From NCBI RefSeq assembly GCF_005774735.1, contig NZ_VBUM01000028.1:1-39317 (forward strand): a stretch of 39,317 bases of DNA, read 5' to 3'. Shown piece by piece: positions 1 to 7,778 of the stretch. Position numbers and translations under genes: made by a program. Position 1 is the stretch's first letter; each line of letters opens with the position of its first letter. The notes beneath the pieces were generated by a model. It did not search any database. It was not told the origin of the DNA and saw nothing but the letters and a program-made list of their open reading frames with translations. The stretch is from Microbacterium sp. 5K110 (lineage in GTDB: Bacteria > Actinomycetota > Actinomycetes > Actinomycetales > Microbacteriaceae).

Positions 1-1
1 C

Positions 2-493
2 ACCCTGCCCGCTCCGCAACCGAGCGCCCCGGTGGTCGTGCCCTCGTCGCAGCGACCCGAGCCGTGGGCAACGGCGCCGGGAAACGAGCTGGCAGCCCGA
101 CCTGGCACCGAGGTCGCCTCCCGATCGCATGGCGAACTGACCCCTACCGGCTCTCCCTGGGTCGTCCACCGCGACCTGCAGCTCGACCCCGACAGCCGCA
201 TCGTGCTGATCGAGGGCATCGAACTCGACCTCACTCGCACGGAGTTCGACCTCCTCGCGACGCTCATGGAATCCAAGCGGCGCGTGCGCAGCAAAGCGGA
301 CCTGACGCTCGTCCTGCGCGGTGAGTCGTACGTCACCAGCTACTTCGTGGGCGAGGCCGACAAACGCGCCATCGAGGCTCACATGACCAACCTCCGCCGC
401 AAGCTCGGCGACAACCCCGCCAACCCTCGGTACATCGAGACGGTGCGCGGGGTCGGCTACCGCCTCACCTCGGAGCTCATGGCTGCGCCCTGA
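2..493 (+). CDS. Winged-helix (OmpR/PhoB C-terminal type) regulator, 5' end outside window
   Basis: DNA-binding output domain of the OmpR/PhoB class. Counting from the GTG at 32, a Pro/Ala-rich linker (about residues 1-42) leads into a winged helix at about 48-147: the transactivation loop and recognition helix lie around 105-125 (EAHMTNLRRKLGD) and the wing ends in the typical VRGVGYRL. The frame stays open to base 2 and the extra codons (LPAPQPSAP) continue the same low-complexity linker, so the true start is probably upstream. No receiver domain is visible here. It may be an orphan regulator or the tail of a longer response regulator. It could be the partner of the histidine kinase at 4274, but nothing in the sequence proves that. 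It ends before a strong terminator shared with the convergent glycosyltransferase. Confidence 0.85.
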   Translation, partial: TLPAPQPSAPVVVPSSQRPEPWATAPGNELAARPGTEVASRSHGELTPTGSPWVVHRDLQLDPDSRIVLIEGIELDLTRTEFDLLATLMESKRRVRSKADLTLVLRGESYVTSYFVGEADKRAIEAHMTNLRRKLGDNPANPRYIETVRGVGYRLTSELMAAP

Positions 494-512
494 CGCGCCG
501 ACCCCTGACGTC

Positions 513-550
513 ACGGATGCCTCGACCCTCCCCAGGGCCGAGGCATCCGT
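513..550. terminator. Bidirectional hairpin terminator
   Basis: A perfect 12-bp inverted repeat (ACGGATGCCTCG / CGAGGCATCCGT) with a 14-base loop, followed on the + strand by TCTTCTCT. It lies between two convergent genes (stops at 493 and 577) and probably ends both transcripts. The stem contains the recurrent GGATGCC motif. Confidence 0.75.
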
Positions 551-576
551 TCTTCTCTGATGCGTTCGGGTCGCGA

Positions 577-2049
577 TCAGACCTTGTATCCGTGGTGGCG
601 ACGGACGAGCTTGGAGAACATGAGGAGGGTCTGCAAGACGGTGACGACACCGACGATCGGCCAGCCGATCCAGAGGATCGAGGACTGCACCATCGGCCCG
701 ACCAGCACCCAGATGACGGCGAGGGCGATCGCCACCGCGATGAGCACCACCATCGGCGCCCAGTGACCGAGCCCGCCACCGCGCTCGGCCTTGGCCTGCA
801 TCGCCCAGTTGTCGACCTTCTTGCGCGAGAGGAAGCGTGTCCAGGAGCGGACGAAGTGGCTGATGCGGATCCACATGAAGATCTCGGCGGGGAAGAACAG
901 CACGGCGAACAGCACATCCGTGCGGTCGCAGGAGGCCATCGTCCGCGCGATACGCAGGTTCAGAAGCATGGCGACCGCCGGCGGGATGAGCCACAGTGGC
1001 GAGAACACGAACGCACTGATCGAGAGCGACCCCGCCAACAGGGTCAAGAACGCCACCCGCACGAAGAGGTTGGTGAGCATGCCGAAGTTCTCGAACCAGC
1101 GCAGTCGCAGGTTGGGATGGAACGGCTGACCCTTGGTGTCGCCGCGCTGTCCGGGCCACATCAGCTCGATCGCGCCGTACGTCCACTTGACCTGCTGGGC
1201 GTCGTACCCCGACAGAGTCGTCATGCCCCCGACGTTGGCGCGGGCGTACGGGCTGATCTTGGTGAGGTACCCGGCGCTCTTGATCTGCAGGGAGAGGAGC
1301 GAGTCCTCCACCTCGGAGTCCTTCACCCACGGTGTGATCTGGTGGTTCTGCTTCATCGCCTCGCGCAGCGCGTTCGTCGAGAAGATCGAGAACTGCCCGC
1401 CGAGAACGGCCATGTTGCGGCCGCGCAACAGGTTCTGGAGGTTGAACGCGGCGAACTGGGTGCGCTGTCCGGCGGTGAGGAAGCGCGCGACAAGACCCTT
1501 GATGGGCTTGTCGTCGATCGTGTAGATCGCCGAGATCCCGCCGATACGGGAGTCCGAGACCGCCTCCGTCTCGAGGTACTCCACGGCCCTGCTGTCGGCG
1601 ATCGTGTCCCCGTCGACGCCGAGCAGGTAGTCGTAGCCCTCGACGAGCGAGTAGCCGTAGTTGAGGGCGCCGACCTTCTTGTCCGGGTTCTTGCCGATGT
1701 CGTGGACGAACACCTCGGTGAACTGCTCGCCGAGGTCGGTGGTGATCTCGTGCGGTCCGCTGTACTCCGAGGCGATCTTCACCGTGGCGTCCGAGGTGTT
1801 GTTGACCACGACATGGATGACGTCGGGAACGCGGGTCTGCCCGAGCAGGGCCTCGATCACCTGAGAGATCGACTCCTCCTCGTTGTACGCCGGGATGATG
1901 CACCCGATCGTCGAACGGTGGACGGTGGCGTGCTCCAGGACCGAGGCGAAGTCGTCGGCGAAGCCGTGCTCCTCGACGACGTAGCCCGCACCGGCCATGG
2001 GGTGGGTCAACGCTCGCGTCTGGGGAGCGTAGCTACGCGCGTCGGTCAT
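577..2049 (-). CDS. Membrane-anchored family 2 glycosyltransferase (polysaccharide synthase type)
   Basis: 490-residue GT2 enzyme of the processive synthase style (PNAG/hyaluronan/cellulose-synthase-like). Visible motifs: the nucleotide-sugar site PAYNEEES (53-60), the metal-binding DGDT (146-149), the acceptor-side E-D in DSEVEDS (244-250) with ED at 248-249, and QQVKW (285-289) in the place of the QxxRW product-binding motif. Membrane segments follow at about 326-350, 352-370, 378-398, 430-452 and 457-477. The ATG at 2049 has an AGGAAG-type ribosome site about 9 bases upstream. It likely uses a UDP-sugar at the inner membrane face to extend a polysaccharide; the sugar cannot be told. It is divergent from the membrane gene at 2196 and convergent with the regulator before it. 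Confidence 0.85.
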   Translation of the reverse strand: MTDARSYAPQTRALTHPMAGAGYVVEEHGFADDFASVLEHATVHRSTIGCIIPAYNEEESISQVIEALLGQTRVPDVIHVVVNNTSDATVKIASEYSGPHEITTDLGEQFTEVFVHDIGKNPDKKVGALNYGYSLVEGYDYLLGVDGDTIADSRAVEYLETEAVSDSRIGGISAIYTIDDKPIKGLVARFLTAGQRTQFAAFNLQNLLRGRNMAVLGGQFSIFSTNALREAMKQNHQITPWVKDSEVEDSLLSLQIKSAGYLTKISPYARANVGGMTTLSGYDAQQVKWTYGAIELMWPGQRGDTKGQPFHPNLRLRWFENFGMLTNLFVRVAFLTLLAGSLSISAFVFSPLWLIPPAVAMLLNLRIARTMASCDRTDVLFAVLFFPAEIFMWIRISHFVRSWTRFLSRKKVDNWAMQAKAERGGGLGHWAPMVVLIAVAIALAVIWVLVGPMVQSSILWIGWPIVGVVTVLQTLLMFSKLVRRHHGYKV

Positions 2050-2195
2050 GGCGGTGTCTTCCTGTCGGAGGGTGGCGGTTCAGCCGTGTCTCACTCTGGT
2101 AGGTTCGCCGCAAGGCCAACGCCGCACATGACCACCGTCCCCGCAAGGTTTCCGCAAGATTCCCCCGGGGCCCCGGCACAGGAAGAGCTTCGACG

Positions 2196-3275
2196 ATGGT
2201 CGTCCTCGACCTCCTCGCCGCCATCGCCGCGGCCGCCGTCGCGGGGGCGGCATTGTTCCTGGCCCACGGCCGGCACGGAGACGACCGCGGAGGTCCGCGC
2301 GCAGAGCTGGTGCGCTACATGGGCGTGGCAGCCCTCGCGGCCCTCGCGTGCGCTCTCGCGAATGTCGTCGAGATCGTCGGCGGCGGGACCTTTGCCGCCG
2401 CCGTGGGCAACGCCACCAACGTCGTGGCGGTGGGCCTGGCGTGGAGCGGCGCCCGGCGGCTGAACGCCCGCCGCGCGATCGGGGCTGCCACGACGGCGGC
2501 CGGCGGCATCCTGATGCTGGGTCTCACGTTTGTCATGCCCCTCGACGACGCGACGTTGGTCAAGACCGGCGCCATCGCGGTCCTCAGCGCGCTGGCCGCC
2601 GCCGAGTTCAGCCGGCGACCTCTGAGCGAGCTCGCCGGGTCGCGAGTGCTCGTGGTGACCCTCGTCGCCTTCGGCTCCTACAACCTCTACCGACTCGTCG
2701 TGGCCTCCCTCACGGGGATGCCGTCGGCGCTGTGGCAGCACACCGCCTCCGCGCAGGTGACGACGGTCCTGAGCGCACTGGCCATCGTCGGTATGGGGTA
2801 CGGGTCGGTACGGCTGGGGCGCGAACTCGACGACGACCCGACCCCCGGTACCCGCGCGCACGACCGCGGGGCGCTCCGCGCCGCCGCGGGTGACCTGCTC
2901 CGCTCCGGCGACCGCATCGGCGTCATGATCGTGCGCATCCCCGAGATCGACCTCATCCGCGCCGCGCACAGCTCCGAGCGCGCGGAAGAGATCGTGATGG
3001 TGCTCGCGGATGCGGCGAAGGAGACGATGCCAGGGTCCTCCCCCGGCGTCCCCGCCCGCGACACCGTCTTCATCGTGCACCCGAAGTCGGCGCCCCGGCC
3101 CGGGGCCGAGGACGATCTGCGGCACGCATTCGCCGGCCACATGCCGCTGATCGACTACTCCGACGTCCCGGATCTGTCGTTCGAGCACCACGCGGTGAGA
3201 GATCTGCACGACCTGTCGCTGCTCATGGAGAGCCGGCGGCTGCGCCCGGGTTCGGGGGCGTTGCCGCGCCCGTGA
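2196..3275 (+). CDS. Multi-pass membrane protein with degenerate GGDEF-like C-terminal domain (copy 1)
   Basis: 359 residues. About seven hydrophobic segments (3-24, 41-63, 70-86, 95-115, 122-138, 150-172, 188-205) precede a cytoplasmic region of about 225-350. That region has the strand/helix order of a GGDEF domain (IGVMIVRIPEIDLIRAAHSS, then a helix, then PARDTVFIV) but no GGDEF signature, so diguanylate cyclase activity is unlikely; a sensory or scaffold role is inferred. It aligns by eye with the protein at 5938 (shared TMP...PAR...V segment), so the two look like paralogues. AGGAAG lies 10 bases before the ATG. It converges on a lipoprotein gene 16 bases away, the same arrangement as copy 2. 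Confidence 0.7.
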   Translation: MVVLDLLAAIAAAAVAGAALFLAHGRHGDDRGGPRAELVRYMGVAALAALACALANVVEIVGGGTFAAAVGNATNVVAVGLAWSGARRLNARRAIGAATTAAGGILMLGLTFVMPLDDATLVKTGAIAVLSALAAAEFSRRPLSELAGSRVLVVTLVAFGSYNLYRLVVASLTGMPSALWQHTASAQVTTVLSALAIVGMGYGSVRLGRELDDDPTPGTRAHDRGALRAAAGDLLRSGDRIGVMIVRIPEIDLIRAAHSSERAEEIVMVLADAAKETMPGSSPGVPARDTVFIVHPKSAPRPGAEDDLRHAFAGHMPLIDYSDVPDLSFEHHAVRDLHDLSLLMESRRLRPGSGALPRP

Positions 3276-3291
3276 GACGGCTTCGCGGCGT

Positions 3292-4095
3292 TCAGCCCTG
3301 GTTGCCGCTCTGGCCCCACCCCGGGGCACGACCGGTGCTCGTGCCCGAGCCGGCCGGCGCGGGCGAGCCCGACGATGAATCACCGTCGAAGATCGCAACG
3401 GGGAGGTACTGGTAGACCGTCTGCTGCGTGAAAGAGGCGTCGGAGTTCGCCGTTCCCTCCACCGCGATGTTCAACGCGAACTCGAGCGTGATGCCGTACG
3501 TGTCGGCGGGGAGCTGACGGATAGAGGTCGTCGGCACCAGGAGACCGCCCTGGAAGCTGTTCAGGAGCAGACCGCGATCGGAGCGGAGCGTGTCCGAGGG
3601 CACGAGCGTGCGCGGGTCGGCGCTGAACTGGAAGGGATTCGACACCTGGCCGCCGGCCTGCGCGGTCTGCGACGTGACCGATACCGAGGAGATGTACACG
3701 CGACGCTTCTGGGCCAGGACCGCCTTCTCATCGACACGGTGGTCGTGCACGTTGAGGGCGAAGCCGAACTGCTTCTCGTTCGAGGAAGTCCACTCCATCG
3801 TGCGCTTGGGATCGACGGCCCAGACGTCCAGGCGCAGTTCGAGACCGTCCGCGACCTCCGAGGACAGCGACACCGAGCCGTCGTAGGTGAACCGGGAGTC
3901 GAACGGCATCGCCGTGGGCGACGATTGCGGAACGGGCGTGGACACCACGACCGGCTGTCCCCCGCCGGAGGTCTGGGCCTGGAGGGCGTTGAAGGCATCC
4001 ACGACCTGGGTGCACCCCGTCAGGGTGACCGAGCTTGCGAGCGCGACGGCGAGAGCGAGAGCGCGCACGGGACGACGGCGAGAGGGGCTGCTCAC
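3292..4095 (-). CDS. Secreted lipoprotein (copy 1 of a paralogous pair)
   Basis: 267 residues from the GTG at 4095, chosen because AGGAGA sits 8 bases upstream; a longer frame exists to 4152 but adds an arginine-rich tail before the signal peptide. An n-region with RRR, a hydrophobic core and the lipobox LTGC (Cys28) indicate export and lipid attachment. The mature part begins with a Ser/Gln/Pro linker and then a beta-rich domain of unknown function. The C-terminal half (ADTYGITLEFALNIAV...) resembles the lipoprotein at 7054 (ADATFVTLQFTYEFLL...), so the two are probably paralogues. Not recognised as a named family. The C-terminal end is Gly/Ser/Pro rich. Confidence 0.75.
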   Translation of the reverse strand: MSSPSRRRPVRALALAVALASSVTLTGCTQVVDAFNALQAQTSGGGQPVVVSTPVPQSSPTAMPFDSRFTYDGSVSLSSEVADGLELRLDVWAVDPKRTMEWTSSNEKQFGFALNVHDHRVDEKAVLAQKRRVYISSVSVTSQTAQAGGQVSNPFQFSADPRTLVPSDTLRSDRGLLLNSFQGGLLVPTTSIRQLPADTYGITLEFALNIAVEGTANSDASFTQQTVYQYLPVAIFDGDSSSGSPAPAGSGTSTGRAPGWGQSGNQG

Positions 4096-4260
4096 GGGTA
4101 TCTCCTGAGTCTGAGGGCGCGGGCTGCGCAGAGGTCGACGAACGACCATCACGCTGCGGGATGCAGGCCTCAGGGGGAGTCTGACCGGACGACGCGACGG
4201 GTAGGACGCGAAAGGGCGAGCAGAGACAGGATGGCGCGCAGAAGACTACACCATCGTCTA

Positions 4261-4273
4261 TACACTCGATCAC
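4261..4273 (+). promoter_or_regulatory. Candidate -10 for leaderless histidine kinase transcript
   Basis: TACACT (4261-4266, TAnnnT type) lies 7 bases before the ATG at 4274, and no ribosome-binding sequence is visible. This fits a transcript that starts at or next to the start codon, a common arrangement in actinobacteria. No clear -35 is seen. Confidence 0.35.
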
Positions 4274-5941
4274 ATGGCAGCCGCGAGGAGCGTTCAGCCC
4301 GCGACGTCGCCGGGCAGCTCCGACACCGACGACGCCAGCGGGCCGAGCAGCCGCACACGCTCTGTCTGGCTGCTGCAACTGGTCCTGGGGGCCAGCGTCA
4401 TCATCACGGTCCTGCTCGTGCAGGCGCTCGATCCCTCGCTGTTCGCGGTGTGGACCTTCTCGAGCGGAGTCGGTGTCGTCATCGCCCTCACCGCGGTGGC
4501 GATCATGGTTCCCTGGCATCGCCTGCCACGCAATACGGTGGCGCTCGTCCCCTTCGGGGACATCATCGGAATCGGCCTGCTGAGCTTCGGAACCGACCTG
4601 CGCTTCGGGTACTTCTGGGTCTTCCCCATCACCTGGATCGCCACGCATTTCATCCTGAGCATGATGATCGCTTCGCTGGCGACCGCCGGCGTCATCATCG
4701 TCGCGGATGCCGCGGTCAACGGCGTCGGCCCGGCGGCGACGCTACGACTGACCGTCGTGATGCTGTCGCTGACCTTCATCGGGATCACGGCGTACATGTC
4801 CTCCCGGCAGACCCGCGCGTTCAAACAGCTGCTCCGCCGCCAAGCCACCCGGCTGCAGGGCACTCTGCAACGGGTCACCGGCCAGGAGCGCCGGGTCTCG
4901 CAGATGCTCAACGGTCTGGACACGGGAATCGCCCGGCTCTCCGTCGACGGCGAGGTCCTGGCCCTCAATGACACCTACGTCAGTCTGTACGGGATCGATC
5001 GCGACGATCCGTCTCGGCCCGGCGGCGCGGTCGAGTACGCCGCGCTCCGCGGCGAGCCGCTGGCAGAGTCGGAGCGCCCTTTCACCCGTGCGGCGAGGGG
5101 AGAGCAGTTCGAGGACGAACGGGTCTGGCTGTTCGATGCGCAGGGCAACTGGCACGCGTTGTCCGCCTCGACGCGTCGCCTCGTGTCGTCGGACGAACCC
5201 GAGAGCAGCCTGCTGATCGTCCACGACGTCACCGCGCTCATCGAGGCCGAGCGCGCCCGCGAACGCCTCGCCGCCACCGTGTCGCACGAGCTGCGAAACC
5301 CCCTCACGGCGATCATCGGACATGCCGACCTGGCGCTGGACGCCCCCGACCTCTCGCCGAAGGTGCGTGAACAGCTGGATGTCATCGTCGGAGCCGGCGA
5401 GCGCATGCAGACGCTGATCTCGGAGATCCTCGTCAACTCGCGGGGAGTCTTCCGCGACGAGAAGGCGGCCACGACGACGGATGCCACGCGCATCATCGCG
5501 TCGTCGCTGGAGTCGTTCCGTCCTGCTGCCGCCGCCCGGCGCGTGAGCGTGAGCGAGGACCTCCCCGCCTCGGCCGAGGTCGTAGGCGACGGCTTCCGTC
5601 TGCGTCAGGCGTTCGACAACATCCTCAGCAACGCCATCAAGTACACCCCCGGCGGGGGAAGCGTGCACATCTCGATCAGGGTGTCCGATGACCACGTGGA
5701 GTTGACGTTCGCCGACACGGGGATCGGCATCCATCCCGATGACCTGCCCCGGATCTTCGACCCCTATTTCCGTGCCCGGGCGGCTCGCGAGAGCCCCACA
5801 CCGGGGACGGGACTGGGCATGGGTATCGTGCGCGGGATCGTCGAGGAGCAGGGCGGATCCCTCGAGCTCGAGAGCGAAGTCGGCACGGGGACGACGGTGA
5901 CGGTGCGGCTGCCTTCGCCCTCGAAGGCCCGCAACGTATGA
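4274..5941 (+). CDS. Membrane sensor histidine kinase with PAS domain
   Basis: 555 residues. Five or six membrane segments occupy about 31-175, followed by a short coiled linker (180-210), a PAS-like domain (about 208-320) and a HisKA domain with the phospho-acceptor H338 in ATVSHELRNPL. The HATPase domain is complete: N-box around N449-N453, G1 DTGIG (481-485), F-box FDPYF (495-499), G2 GTGLGMGI (511-518). It should autophosphorylate and pass phosphate to a response regulator, but none with a receiver domain is in view. Its stop overlaps the next gene's start (ATGA, 5938-5941), so it is translationally coupled to the second degenerate GGDEF-like membrane protein and the two probably act together at the membrane. 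Confidence 0.92.
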   Translation: MAAARSVQPATSPGSSDTDDASGPSSRTRSVWLLQLVLGASVIITVLLVQALDPSLFAVWTFSSGVGVVIALTAVAIMVPWHRLPRNTVALVPFGDIIGIGLLSFGTDLRFGYFWVFPITWIATHFILSMMIASLATAGVIIVADAAVNGVGPAATLRLTVVMLSLTFIGITAYMSSRQTRAFKQLLRRQATRLQGTLQRVTGQERRVSQMLNGLDTGIARLSVDGEVLALNDTYVSLYGIDRDDPSRPGGAVEYAALRGEPLAESERPFTRAARGEQFEDERVWLFDAQGNWHALSASTRRLVSSDEPESSLLIVHDVTALIEAERARERLAATVSHELRNPLTAIIGHADLALDAPDLSPKVREQLDVIVGAGERMQTLISEILVNSRGVFRDEKAATTTDATRIIASSLESFRPAAAARRVSVSEDLPASAEVVGDGFRLRQAFDNILSNAIKYTPGGGSVHISIRVSDDHVELTFADTGIGIHPDDLPRIFDPYFRARAARESPTPGTGLGMGIVRGIVEEQGGSLELESEVGTGTTVTVRLPSPSKARNV

Positions 5942-7053
5942 CCGTGCAGCAGACGCTGGAGAACCTCGGTCTGGCGCAGGCCACCATGGCCACCCTTGCC
6001 ACGCTGATGGTGATCAGCCTGGGCTTCTTGCACCGCCCTTCCCGGGCCTCGCTGCTGTGGTCGCTGGCCTTCGTCCTCGCGATGTCCAGCACGTGGGTCT
6101 CGGTGGCCGGCTCGGTCATCGGTGACGAGGCGATACGGCGCTCGGGGCTCGGTCTCATGCTCGGCGCCCCCGCGCTCATCTGGGCGGGTTTCCGTGCGCG
6201 GCGGGGTGTCCGGGCCCTCCCGTGGATCGCCGTGGTCCAGTCGATCGCGAGCGCCGGGGCCTTCATCGCCGCGGGCGATCTGGGTGGCTACGGGATGACG
6301 TTCCGACTGGCGTTCCTGGGTGCCGCGGTGTTCGCCGGGCTCACGATCCTGGAGATCCGCCGTGCCGCCGACGGGCTGGAGAGGCTCGCACTCCCCCTCA
6401 TGATCGTCTCGACGGGCTTCGTCGGGCTCGCCGTCTCGATCGTCGTGGCGGGACTGGTCTTCCCCGCCAACGCTCAGGACCTGCAGCTCCCCCGGATCCT
6501 GAACAGTCTGGGAATGCTGGTCTACCTCGTGTGCGCGACCGTCAGCCTGCTGTATTTCAGCTCGGTCTCACCCGTCGGCGAGCGATCATCGATCTCGTGG
6601 CCGCAATTCGCGGTGACCGCGTCCGATCGTCTCGCGCGAGCGCGACGGGCGCAGGAGAGCTCGTGGGCGATACTCTCCATCCGCCTCGACGATCCCGATC
6701 AGATCCGCAGCACGACGGGCGAGAGCAGCTGGATCCGGATCGTCTCGACGTTCGAGGCCCTCGTCGCCGACACCATGCCGGCCGAGGCCGACCTGGGACG
6801 TCCGGCGCGGGGACGCGTGGTGGTGCTGGTGTGCCGCCCCGGACCGGTGCTTCGCGAGCACGTGCGGACCCTTCTGCGGAGATTGACGGAGGCGGATTCC
6901 GACGGGGTCGACATCCAGCTCTCGGCCAGTGTCGGATGGGTCCCGGCCGAGTCGGCCCAGTACGACCTGACCACGCTCGTGGAGCGCGCCGACGCCGCCG
7001 CCCTCATCGCCACCGGCCTCGGCGGCGACCGGTGGGAGCGCGTGCGCGCCTGA
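5938..7053 (+). CDS. Multi-pass membrane protein with degenerate GGDEF-like C-terminal domain (copy 2)
   Basis: 371 residues starting inside the kinase stop codon (ATGA). Six or seven membrane segments lie at about 12-32, 38-60, 68-86, 93-113, 121-140, 150-175 and 190-210, then a cytoplasmic domain (about 220-371). That domain has the GGDEF fold order, including the late SASVGWV and DLTTLVERADAAAL stretches that match the C-terminal part of GGDEF domains, yet the active-site signature is replaced by RPARGRVVVLV. Catalysis is unlikely. It is paralogous by eye to the protein at 2196 and, like it, converges on a lipoprotein gene, here with no spacing. Coupling to the kinase suggests it modulates or relays that signal. 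Confidence 0.72.
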   Translation: MTVQQTLENLGLAQATMATLATLMVISLGFLHRPSRASLLWSLAFVLAMSSTWVSVAGSVIGDEAIRRSGLGLMLGAPALIWAGFRARRGVRALPWIAVVQSIASAGAFIAAGDLGGYGMTFRLAFLGAAVFAGLTILEIRRAADGLERLALPLMIVSTGFVGLAVSIVVAGLVFPANAQDLQLPRILNSLGMLVYLVCATVSLLYFSSVSPVGERSSISWPQFAVTASDRLARARRAQESSWAILSIRLDDPDQIRSTTGESSWIRIVSTFEALVADTMPAEADLGRPARGRVVVLVCRPGPVLREHVRTLLRRLTEADSDGVDIQLSASVGWVPAESAQYDLTTLVERADAAALIATGLGGDRWERVRA

Positions 7054-7689
7054 TCAGTCGGCGGGAGTGGCGGCGGACCGCGCGATCGCGACGGTGATCG
7101 AGTCGCTGGCGGTCTGTTTGGCGAACTCGCTCGAGGTCGGCGTCGTCTGCAGGAGGAACTCGTAGGTGAACTGCAGGGTGACGAATGTGGCGTCGGCGGG
7201 AACCTCTCCGACGTTGAACGTCTGGGAGTAGCTGTACGGCGACAGCACGAGATAGCCCGGCGGGTTGCCCTGATCGGTCTGGGGTGCGAGGGGCGCGAAC
7301 GACTGCGTCTCGTTGCCGGGGACCGCCGTCATCGTCGCGCGTTGGAGGTAGACCTTCTGCCCGTCGTCCGGCGTGACGGTGGTGGCCATCGAAATGCTCA
7401 CCGGCTTGAGGGCCGTCGGAGTCCAGCGGTCCATCGCCAGCGTCGACCAGTAGTTCACCGTGGCAGCGATGGCTCCGGCGGCGACCTGGCGCTCCGTGGA
7501 GCCGCTGGAGAGATCGTTGGGCACCGGCGCGGGCACCGGCACGACGGCCGCCGACGGGGTGGTCGACGGCGCAGCCTGTCCCCCGCCCTGGGCCCATGGC
7601 GGAGACCCGCATCCGGCGAGCACGACCATCGTCGCCCCCGCAACGATCGCGCCCAGCGCGGCACGGCCGCGTCGCACCCGGTGCCCCAT
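7054..7689 (-). CDS. Secreted lipoprotein (copy 2 of a paralogous pair)
   Basis: 211 residues. The signal peptide ends in the lipobox LAGC (Cys27). AGGAGG lies 5 bases before the ATG. After a Pro/Val-rich linker comes a beta-rich domain with the same end as the lipoprotein at 3292 (VPADATFVTLQFTYEFLLQT). The gene abuts the membrane gene at 5938-7053 with no gap, tail to tail. Function unknown; it probably faces the outside of the membrane near the kinase and the GGDEF-like proteins. Its divergent partner is the DUF4012 gene, with a long palindrome between them. Confidence 0.75.
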   Translation of the reverse strand: MGHRVRRGRAALGAIVAGATMVVLAGCGSPPWAQGGGQAAPSTTPSAAVVPVPAPVPNDLSSGSTERQVAAGAIAATVNYWSTLAMDRWTPTALKPVSISMATTVTPDDGQKVYLQRATMTAVPGNETQSFAPLAPQTDQGNPPGYLVLSPYSYSQTFNVGEVPADATFVTLQFTYEFLLQTTPTSSEFAKQTASDSITVAIARSAATPAD

Positions 7690-7713
7690 GCATCCTCCTG
7701 TGGTCTTCCGTCG

Positions 7714-7719
7714 AGTCTA
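7714..7719 (-). promoter_or_regulatory. Candidate -10 for the lipoprotein gene
   Basis: TAGACT on the minus strand would start a transcript near 7706, about 17 bases before the ATG at 7689 and just upstream of AGGAGG. The matching -35 position falls inside the palindrome at 7727-7754. Confidence 0.35.
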
Positions 7720-7726
7720 GGCGGCG

Positions 7727-7754
7727 AGGGGCGCTCCGGCCCCGGAGCGCCCCT
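7727..7754. promoter_or_regulatory. 28-bp palindrome between divergent promoters (operator candidate)
   Basis: Perfect 13-bp arms (AGGGGCGCTCCGG / CCGGAGCGCCCCT) separated by CC. It sits between two divergent -10 candidates (TAGACT on minus at 7714-7719 and TAGGGT on plus at 7767-7772) and covers both predicted -35 positions. A terminator is improbable because both flanking genes begin here. A run of eight G follows (7757-7764). Confidence 0.5.
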
Positions 7755-7766
7755 CCGGGGGGGGCC

Positions 7767-7778
7767 TAGGGTGCTGGC
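7767..7778 (+). promoter_or_regulatory. Candidate -10 for leaderless DUF4012 transcript
   Basis: TAGGGT (7767-7772) lies 6 bases before the GTG at 7779, with no ribosome-binding sequence between them. Confidence 0.35.

Noticed and set aside
517..2463. 648-residue open frame on the plus strand
   Set aside because: Antisense to the glycosyltransferase, rich in His/Arg/Asp from reversed GC-rich codons, with no recognisable domain.
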